20,300 nucleotides of DNA from CAZMGV01 sp964621525 [NCBI: uncultured bacterium] (GTDB lineage Bacteria; JAGRBM01). The position numbers and the translations under genes are program-made. Shown one piece after another: positions 13,803 through 20,300 of the stretch. The stretch is taken from positions 61-20,360 of the forward strand of contig CAZUMS010000043.1 in assembly GCA_964621525.1 (NCBI GenBank), in the 5' to 3' direction. Each line of letters starts with the position of its first letter. Position 1 is the stretch's first letter. A model generated the notes under the pieces. That model saw only the letters and a list, made by a program, of their open reading frames with translations. It searched no databases and had not been told where the DNA came from.

Positions 13803-16800
13803 TCAGCTGCGGCGGCGCCGCCGCAACCGGACAACCGCACTGCTCGCCAGCATCGCCAGCCAGATGGCTGCTGCCGGATCGGCAGAACCCGCCGAACAGC
13901 CTCCGCCGCTCGACTTGTTGACGTTGCCGCCCGTGATGCCGCCGCCGGTAGAACCGGCCGCCGACACGATCACATTGAACGGGATGTACACCGTGGTCGT
14001 GCCGTCGCTGACGGCCCAGATGATGTTGATGTAGGCGCCAACATCCGTGGAGCTCGGGTTTCCGGTAATCACGCCGGACGTGGTGTTGAAGTCCATCCAC
14101 GCCGGTGCGTTCACGAGCTGATAGGACAGCGTATCGCCTTCGAAGTCAGTCACATTCGGGGTGAACGTGTAGATCTGTCCGGCTGTTGCCTGACCGCTCG
14201 GAGTGTTAGTCACGACCGGCGGCCGGTTAATGACGATGTCGAACGGCCCAAAGTCGACCGGGTCGTTGATGTTGTCGGTCACCGTGAGGATGATGCCCGG
14301 ATAAGTCGTGGATTCCGTCGCCGGCGGGAGACCGGAAATCAGTCCCGTATCCGGATCGAGCGTCGCCCAGGCCGGGAGTGCGGCGCCGGTGCTGGCAACA
14401 TCGATATTGTCACCCGCTTCGGCATTCGCGATCACCGGTCCGAAGGCGAACGCGATTCCTGCCGTATAGGCGGGGTTCGGCGTACCGGTGAGCACCGGTG
14501 CTCCGTTGGCCACCACGATCACTTCCGTTTGATAGACCGGATCAAAGTTGCCGTCGGTTACGCCGATACGGAATGTATAGGTGCCGATGTCGTCAGTATC
14601 GGGATGTCCGGGAGCTGCCGCCAGGAGACCGGTTGCCGGATCGAAATCGATCCATGCTGGCTGATTTTCGATCACAAAATTGAGCGTATCCAGGGGATCG
14701 ATGTCGCTGACCGTGTACCGGATATCCCCAAGCTGGCTGAAGCCACCCGTCTGGGCGACCGTGTACTCGGTCCGGACCGTACCCAGAACCGTGTCGAAGT
14801 CGATCGTCGGCTGTGCATTCACGATCAGGTCGAAGGCAGGCAGTGCAACCGGCGGGTTAACACCGTCGTCGACGGAGATCTGGATACCGACGTAACTGCC
14901 CTCGGCATCATTCGACGCCGGCGTTCCGCTGATATTTCCGTTGGCAGAGTTAAAGGCTGCCCAGTACGGCAGGTTCACGACGGAGAACGTCAGCGTGTCT
15001 GGCGTCGGTTGATCATCCACATCGTCGGCGATCGGGGTAAACGAGAACGCCACATCGCTCTGGATCAGCGTCGCCGGCGTGCCCGCAATAGTCGGCGGGT
15101 TGTTCACGTTAATGTCGAACGCCGGCAGGCTGACCGCCGGATTCACGCCGTCGTCCACCGAAATGACGATGTTCGTGTAGGGAGTCGGCTTCTTCGCATC
15201 GGCGCGGATCGGCGTTCCGTAGAGCTGACCGGTCGCCGTGTTGAACAGCGCCCAGGGCGGCTTGTTCGCTATCGAATAGACCAGGGTATCGTTGTCGATA
15301 TCCGTGGCCACCGGCGTGAATGTGTACAGAACCGACGGATTCGCCACGGTTGCAGGCGTGGCCGGGTCGAACACCGGCGGCAGGTTCGGCCGCACGACGG
15401 TAATCGTGAAGGGCGGATGATCAACTGCCGTATTCAGCTGATCCTTCGCAGAGATCACGATATTCGAGTAGACCGCATCAGTTGCGATTGGAGGCGTCCC
15501 TGACAGTTCACCCGTCAGCTGGTTGAAGGTCGCCCAGTCCGGCTTGCCGGTGATGGTATAGAACAGGGTGTCGGTTTCGGGATCGGTTCCACCCGGGTCG
15601 CAGTAGAACGGATTTCCGGCCGTCATCACCGTATCCGTGCAGCTGGAACCCACGAAATCGGGCGGACCGTTCACCGTGATGCTGAACGCGGTAAGATCGA
15701 CCGTAGCATTCAAGCCATCGGACACACTTACGACAATACCCGCCGTCGTACCGACATCGCCCGGGTTCAGCGTCGGGGAACCCGAGACCGCGCCAGTCAG
15801 CGGATCGATATTCATCCAGAGCGGGTTTCCGCTGATACTGTAGGTCAGCAGGTCGCTTTCCGGGTCGCTAGCCGTCGGCGCGAAGGTGTAGGCGAAATTC
15901 AGCGGAATCGTGCTGACCGACGTTCCCGAGATTGTCGGCGGCAGGTTCACGACGACCGAGAACGGCGCCAGTGCGACAGGTGCAAAGTTGCCGTCCGTCA
16001 CGGAAATAATGATGTTCGAGTAGGTACCACCGTCGGCAGCCACCGGGCGGCCGGGCTTGTTGGTGAGCGCCCCGGTCGTCTGGTTGAACTGCGCCCAGGC
16101 CGGGAGGTTCTGCACCGACCAGGTGAGGATTTCCGCCGGCACGTCCGCATCCGAGGCCGTCACATTCACCGCAAAGGCCGTGAGCGGGTTGACTGGATGC
16201 CGGAACGTGCTGTCGCCCGGAATCGCCGTCACGAAGGACGGCACCGGGATCGAGTTGACGATAATCGCGAACGGATCCAGCGCCACCGGGGCATTGATAC
16301 CGTCAGACACCCAGATCCGCAGATCGACGTACGAACCCTTGTCGAGGGCCACCGGGGTCCCTCCCAGCGTTCCCGTTCCGGCGGCGAACGTGGGATAATC
16401 TCCGCCGCTGAAGGTGGCCCACGGCGGCCGGTTTTCGATCGACCAGGTCAGCGAATCGCCGTTCGGGTCGCTGGCCGTCGGAACAAACGAATAGGCTGAG
16501 CTCACGGCCGCCGCCAGGGCGGGCGAACCGGAAACGACCGGCGGACTGTTCACCGTGATCTGGAATACCGGCAGGGACGCCGTCAGCAGGGTGACGTTGT
16601 CGCGCACCGTGATCCCGATATTCGTGTAGCTGCGTACGGCATCGGCGGCCACCGGCGTGCCGGACAGACGGCCTGTCGACGTATTGAACGAGGCCCACGA
16701 CGGCTTGTTCACGATCAGGAAGCTGATCGGATTGCCGGTCGGGCTCGAGGCCGTCGGCGTGAAGCTGTACAGGACGCCTGGCACAGCAGCCGTACCGGGT

Positions 16801-19800
16801 GTGCCGCTGATGTTCGGCGCCGCCGTTACGGTAATCGAGAACGGCGGCAGAGCAGTCGTTTCGAAGCCGTCCGTCACTGAAATGACGATATTGCTGTATA
16901 CGCCGGCGTTCGATACGACCGGGTTGCCGGTCAATGCGCCGGTCGTCGGGTTAAAGAGCGCCCAGGACGGCTTTCCGGTGATCGAATAAACCGGCGTGTC
17001 CCCGTCTCCGTCGGTCGCCGTCGGGAGCGAGCTCGGATACGTGTACGGGTTGCCGGCATTAACCGAGAGCGCCGGGGTGAGACCCGCCGCCGTGAATACC
17101 GGTGCGCTGTTCACCGTGATCGACAGGTTCAGCACGTTGGACACGAGCGGGACCGGGTTCGCCGCATCCCTCGCCTGTACCGTCACCGGCCAGACGCCTA
17201 CATCGCCCGTTGCCGGGGTACCGCTGATGGTACCGGTGGTGGTGCTGCAGAAGGCCCAAGTCGGGCAGCTTCCCAGGAAATCGAACGCCAAGACGTCACT
17301 GTTCGGATCCGTTCCGGCGATCGCGAACGTGAACGCCGTATCCGGGACCGCACGCGGCGGCGTCCCTGCGGAGATCGACGGTGCGCCGTTCACCTTGACG
17401 GCGAAGGGCGACGTGGAAACCGCCGGGAAGATGTTGTCCGTCACGGAAATGACGATACCGCTGTAGGTGCCGATCTCGGCCGCCGTCAGGTTGCCCGTCG
17501 AGGAGAGCGTGCCGGTCACCTGATCGAATACGGCCCAGGAGGGCTTGCCGGTGATCGAGTAAAGCACCGTATCGCCGTTCGGATCGCCGCCGCCCGGAAC
17601 GAGCGAGAGCGGCGAGCCCACGTTCACCACAATGGGGGACGGAGCCGGCAGCGTGATCGTCGGCGGGGCGTTCACGATCAGCGTGAACTCGGGGAAGCTC
17701 ACCCAGTTCGTTCCGCCGTCATCCGACACGCGGAGCGTCTGGAAGTGATAGCTGATCCCCGAGCCGGGCGCCGTGCCGGTGAGGGCGCCGGTCAGCGGGT
17801 TCACCGACAGCCAGGCGCTCGGAACCGTCGGGGCGTTGACCAGTTCCCAGAGATGAACCGTATCGTCGAAGTCGACGATCTGCGGCGTGTAGCTGTAGCT
17901 GCCGCCGATGTTGACCTCCGTCGGCGGCGGACCGCTGACGATTACCGGCAGGGCGTTCACGTCGATGAAGAAGAGCCCGATGTCTTCAGTATAAATGGTG
18001 TCCGTGACCTCGATCGTGAAGGGACCGTAGATCCCCGAATCGAGCTGCGTCGGTGTGCCGCTGATTTCGCCCGTGGCGGAATCGAACAGGGCCCACGGAG
18101 GCAACGTACCGGCGAAGTTGAACAACAGGCTGTCGCCGTCCGTGTCCGTTGCGACGGGGGTGAACGAGTACAGCTCGTTCGGGAACGCACGTTCCGCCGG
18201 GGTTCCGCTGATCGTGGGCTGCGCATTGATGTAGATCGAGAAGGCGTTCTGGGCGGTGGTCTGGTAGCCGTCCGTCGCCGTCACGATGATGTTGTCGTAC
18301 AGTCCGGGCTCCAGAGCCGTGGCCGGGTCGCCCTGAATCGCGCCCGTGGTCGGGTTGAAGCCCGCCCACGCCGGGAGGTTCTGCACCGAGTAGGTCACCG
18401 TATCGGCCGGGGCGTCCACATCGGTAGCGTTGTTCGCCGGGTGGAAAGTCTGTGTGCCGATAAAGTCCGGGATATCCCAGTCAGAGGCGGGTACCGTAAA
18501 CGCCGGCGGGGTGTTCACCACGATCGTATAGCCCTGGATCACCGGGACGACCGGCAATCCGCCCGGATCCTGAACGCTGACATTGACCAGATACGTTCCG
18601 CTGTTGAAGGAACTCGGCGTCCCGCTGATCACGCCGGTCGAGGTGTTGCAGAGCGCCCAGATGGGGCAGGTACCGTTGTAGTTGAACGTCAGCGGATCGC
18701 TGTTCGGATCCGTTGCGGGCACCGTAAACGTAAAAGCCGTGCCAGGTACCGCACGCACCGGGGTGCCTGCCGAAAGCACCGGCGCTCCGTTCACGATGAT
18801 CGTGAACGGACCGATGGCAACCGGCGCATTCACGCCGTCGCTGACCGAGATCGTGATGCCGCTGTAGGTGCCGACCATTCCGGGGTTCGTCGCGGCACTG
18901 TCCAGCACACCGGTCGCGGTATCGAAGGTCGTCCACTGGGGCTGGCCGGTGATCGACCAGACGAGCGTGTCGGTATCCGTCGCCGTGGGAACGAAATTCA
19001 GGCTGTTACCCGTATTGACGTAAATCGTCCCCGGATTGGCCGTCACGTTGACCGGCGGAACATTCATCGTCAGCGGTTTCGGGATGTTCGGCGTCGACGT
19101 GCCGTCGTCGAGGTCGTACGACACCGCCCAGGTTCCGGGCACCGAATCCGCCAGGCTTGCCGTGCCGGAGATTGTTCCCGTCGTCAGGTTGCAGACGGCC
19201 CATGACGGACAGTTGTTGACCGCCGTGATCGTCACCGTATCGCCGTTGGCATCGGTAATCGTGGGCGTGAAGGTGAACGCCACGCCGGGGAGCACCGGAC
19301 CGGGAGTGTTCGTGATCGTGGGTGCGCCGTTCACGCGGACCGTGAACGGAGCGGTCGTAATGGGCGGCGTCAGGAAGTCCGTGACCGTCAGGGTCATCGT
19401 ATAGTTGCCCACCTCGGCGAGCGTCGGCGTCCCGGTGAACGTGCCGTTCGAATTATCGAAGGTGAGCCACGCCGGGCGGCCCGTCAGGGTGTAGGCCAGC
19501 GTGTCGCCGTCCGGATCGTCGGCCACGAGGAGCGGCGACGGATCGAACGTGTAGGGGATGCCCGGATTCACCGCACCGTTCGAAGGCGGGTTCAGGAAGA
19601 ACGGCTGGCCGTTCACCGTAATGGAGAACGGATCGAGGCAGGCCACCGGGTTCGGCGGCGCGATAATGTCGTCGTCCACACAGATGTCGAACGGACCATA
19701 GGTCGTTCCCGAGTCGGCCTGCGTCGGTGTGCCGCTGAGCTGGCCGGTGAACGGGTTGAAGATCGCCCAGGACGGCGCCGGCGGCGCAATCGTGAACGTC

Positions 19801-20300
19801 AGGGCGTCATCGCTCGGATCGTCAGCCGTAGGCGTAAAGCTGTAGGGCTGATCCACGAGGACGAAGGTATCCGGCGTGCCGGCGATCGTCGGCAGGCCGT
19901 CGACCGTAATGCTGAACGGAGCGGTCGAGACGGCGATGCCGTTCGTGTCCGTCGCCGTCACCACGATATCCTCATAGATACCGACATCGGCCGTCACCGG
20001 ATTGCCGGTCAGGCGGCCGGTAAGGGTGCTGAAGGTCGCCCAGGACGGCTTGTTCTCGATGGAGTAGGTCAGCGGATCGCCGTCCGCGTCGACGGCCACC
20101 GGGACGCCGATGTTCGGGCTGATATAGGCGGCACCGGCATCCACGACGTTGTCATAGGCGTGACTGATCACCGGAGGCGTGTTCACGTACAGGGTGAACG
20201 GCTCCAGGAAAACTAGCGGGTTCACACCGTCGTCTGCACTGAAGATCAGCACATACGTGCCGGCGTCCAGTGCGGTCGGCGTGAAGGTATAGCTGTACAC
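13803..20300 (-). CDS. Giant tandem Ig/cadherin-like repeat surface protein, 3' part (5' end beyond window)
   Basis: 2,165 codons are visible; the frame is still open at the right edge and its first visible codon (GTG) is an internal Val, so the protein is longer. It is almost entirely repeats of 88-104 residues of the putative-Ig/dystroglycan-cadherin type: a PPxIxGTP opening, YSFTPTATDxDGDxLxYSI, a central PxWAxFNxxTGxLSGTP, then GxYxNIxISVxDGxxxxV and an FxIxVN close. Acidic DxDGD-type turns in several repeats suggest Ca2+ binding, as in cadherin folds. After the last repeat comes a Gly/Ser linker, a GGGC motif (Cys at 13896-13898), one hydrophobic helix and RLRRRRRS. That tripartite tail resembles MYXO-CTERM-like sorting/anchoring signals. 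It is probably an outer-surface adhesin or matrix protein. No catalytic domain is visible in this part. Confidence 0.9.
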   Translation of the reverse strand: MYSYTFTPTALDAGTYVLIFSADDGVNPLVFLEPFTLYVNTPPVISHAYDNVVDAGAAYISPNIGVPVAVDADGDPLTYSIENKPSWATFSTLTGRLTGNPVTADVGIYEDIVVTATDTNGIAVSTAPFSITVDGLPTIAGTPDTFVLVDQPYSFTPTADDPSDDALTFTIAPPAPSWAIFNPFTGQLSGTPTQADSGTTYGPFDICVDDDIIAPPNPVACLDPFSITVNGQPFFLNPPSNGAVNPGIPYTFDPSPLLVADDPDGDTLAYTLTGRPAWLTFDNSNGTFTGTPTLAEVGNYTMTLTVTDFLTPPITTAPFTVRVNGAPTITNTPGPVLPGVAFTFTPTITDANGDTVTITAVNNCPSWAVCNLTTGTISGTASLADSVPGTWAVSYDLDDGTSTPNIPKPLTMNVPPVNVTANPGTIYVNTGNSLNFVPTATDTDTLVWSITGQPQWTTFDTATGVLDSAATNPGMVGTYSGITISVSDGVNAPVAIGPFTIIVNGAPVLSAGTPVRAVPGTAFTFTVPATDPNSDPLTFNYNGTCPIWALCNTSTGVISGTPSSFNSGTYLVNVSVQDPGGLPVVPVIQGYTIVVNTPPAFTVPASDWDIPDFIGTQTFHPANNATDVDAPADTVTYSVQNLPAWAGFNPTTGAIQGDPATALEPGLYDNIIVTATDGYQTTAQNAFSIYINAQPTISGTPAERAFPNELYSFTPVATDTDGDSLLFNFAGTLPPWALFDSATGEISGTPTQLDSGIYGPFTIEVTDTIYTEDIGLFFIDVNALPVIVSGPPPTEVNIGGSYSYTPQIVDFDDTVHLWELVNAPTVPSAWLSVNPLTGALTGTAPGSGISYHFQTLRVSDDGGTNWVSFPEFTLIVNAPPTITLPAPSPIVVNVGSPLSLVPGGGDPNGDTVLYSITGKPSWAVFDQVTGTLSSTGNLTAAEIGTYSGIVISVTDNIFPAVSTSPFAVKVNGAPSISAGTPPRAVPDTAFTFAIAGTDPNSDVLAFDFLGSCPTWAFCSTTTGTISGTPATGDVGVWPVTVQARDAANPVPLVSNVLNLSITVNSAPVFTAAGLTPALSVNAGNPYTYPSSLPTATDGDGDTPVYSITGKPSWALFNPTTGALTGNPVVSNAGVYSNIVISVTDGFETTALPPFSITVTAAPNISGTPGTAAVPGVLYSFTPTASSPTGNPISFLIVNKPSWASFNTSTGRLSGTPVAADAVRSYTNIGITVRDNVTLLTASLPVFQITVNSPPVVSGSPALAAAVSSAYSFVPTASDPNGDSLTWSIENRPPWATFSGGDYPTFAAGTGTLGGTPVALDKGSYVDLRIWVSDGINAPVALDPFAIIVNSIPVPSFVTAIPGDSTFRHPVNPLTAFAVNVTASDADVPAEILTWSVQNLPAWAQFNQTTGALTNKPGRPVAADGGTYSNIIISVTDGNFAPVALAPFSVVVNLPPTISGTSVSTIPLNFAYTFAPTASDPESDLLTYSISGNPLWMNIDPLTGAVSGSPTLNPGDVGTTAGIVVSVSDGLNATVDLTAFSITVNGPPDFVGSSCTDTVMTAGNPFYCDPGGTDPETDTLFYTITGKPDWATFNQLTGELSGTPPIATDAVYSNIVISAKDQLNTAVDHPPFTITVVRPNLPPVFDPATPATVANPSVLYTFTPVATDIDNDTLVYSIANKPPWALFNTATGQLYGTPIRADAKKPTPYTNIVISVDDGVNPAVSLPAFDINVNNPPTIAGTPATLIQSDVAFSFTPIADDVDDQPTPDTLTFSVVNLPYWAAFNSANGNISGTPASNDAEGSYVGIQISVDDGVNPPVALPAFDLIVNAQPTIDFDTVLGTVRTEYTVAQTGGFSQLGDIRYTVSDIDPLDTLNFVIENQPAWIDFDPATGLLAAAPGHPDTDDIGTYTFRIGVTDGNFDPVYQTEVIVVANGAPVLTGTPNPAYTAGIAFAFGPVIANAEAGDNIDVASTGAALPAWATLDPDTGLISGLPPATESTTYPGIILTVTDNINDPVDFGPFDIVINRPPVVTNTPSGQATAGQIYTFTPNVTDFEGDTLSYQLVNAPAWMDFNTTSGVITGNPSSTDVGAYINIIWAVSDGTTTVYIPFNVIVSAAGSTGGGITGGNVNKSSGGGCSAGSADPAAAIWLAMLASSAVVRLRRRRRS
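13806..13958 (-). other. C-terminal Cys-containing sorting tail of the giant protein
   Basis: The last 51 residues are not repeat-like. They run Gly/Ser/Thr linker, SSGGGCSAGSADP, a hydrophobic stretch AAAIWLAMLASSAVV, and an RLRRRRRS end. The order motif-helix-basic cluster is that of C-terminal protein-sorting domains (MYXO-CTERM, JDVT-CTERM, GlyGly-CTERM). A conserved Cys just before the helix is the feature of the MYXO-type, where processing by a CAAX-like protease (myxosortase) has been proposed. The exact subclass cannot be fixed by eye. Confidence 0.65.
13959..20177 (-). repeat. Array of 22 complete Ig/cadherin-like protein repeats
   Basis: Splitting at each VN(G/A/S/T)-(P/A/Q/L/I)P boundary gives 22 full units plus one partial unit at the window edge, with lengths of 90, 92 or 94-96 residues in most and up to 103-104 in two (about 15942-16250 and 14502-14813). 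The repeats are divergent at DNA level, so this is an old array rather than a recent slippage product. Units at 19056-19325, 18510-18785 and 17106-17384 carry a CPxWAxC signature in place of the usual PxWAxF. Confidence 0.85.

Noticed and set aside
14529-15503. A 324-codon open frame on the + strand
   Set aside because: It is also antisense to the repeat gene, with the same Arg/Asp/Val bias and no domain.
17745-19205. A 486-codon open frame on the + strand
   Set aside because: It is antisense to the giant repeat gene. The Arg-, Asp- and Val-rich composition comes from the complement of biased repeat codons, and no domain is recognisable.
13959-20177. CRISPR array or DNA tandem repeat
   Set aside because: The periodicity (about 270-310 bases) exists at protein level; there are no short identical repeats with unique spacers.
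20298-20300. Start codon of the giant protein at the window edge
   Set aside because: The GTG is an in-frame internal Val of a partial repeat (VYSYTFTP); the true start is outside the window.

Overview
The window is about 20 kb of GC-rich bacterial chromosome that is gene-dense and carries mostly housekeeping-type genes. I see no rRNA, tRNA, transposase, integrase, phage gene or CRISPR array. The gene mix points to a Gram-negative bacterium of the broad deltaproteobacterial/Myxococcota-like kind: a LysM-SPOR envelope protein, a TolB-like/TPR exported protein, an EpsC-type serine acetyltransferase next to a NifS-type desulfurase, and a giant Ig-like surface protein with a Cys-containing, Arg-ended C-terminal sorting tail. 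The lineage is an inference from gene content only.

Layout. 1-401 has no gene; it holds a large imperfect inverted repeat of the CCCTCACCCC type and long G/C homopolymers. 402-2127 (+): an RlmI-like rRNA methyltransferase and a hotdog-fold thioesterase. 2128-3473 (-): a DUF445 membrane protein followed by a small membrane protein ending in six lysines. 3572-4048 (+): a small SCP2-like protein. 4133-6728 (+): a two-kinase operon, first a soluble receiver-histidine kinase, then a polytopic membrane histidine kinase 4 nt later. 6741-7657 (-): a MEMO-family protein preceded by a 19-residue Lys/Ala micro-ORF that has a consensus Shine-Dalgarno and a good sigma70-like promoter. 7825-9184 (+): two single-pass envelope proteins, the second with LysM and SPOR domains. 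9188-11620 (-): an exported TolB-like/TPR protein and a dGTPase-like HD hydrolase, 3 nt apart. 11740-13698 (+): serine O-acetyltransferase and cysteine desulfurase, which together make cysteine from serine and mobilise its sulfur. 13803-20300 (-): the 3' part, over 2,160 codons, of a giant tandem-repeat surface protein whose start lies beyond the right edge.

Functional threads. The clearest local systems are (i) the receiver-kinase/membrane-kinase pair, which has no DNA-binding output partner in the window, (ii) the cysteine/sulfur pair, and (iii) the giant adhesin-like protein made of 22 complete cadherin/Ig-like repeats. Within (iii) a two-repeat block carrying a CPxWAxC signature appears twice. 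The least explained object is the Lys/Ala micro-ORF, whose expression signals are far better than those of its neighbours.
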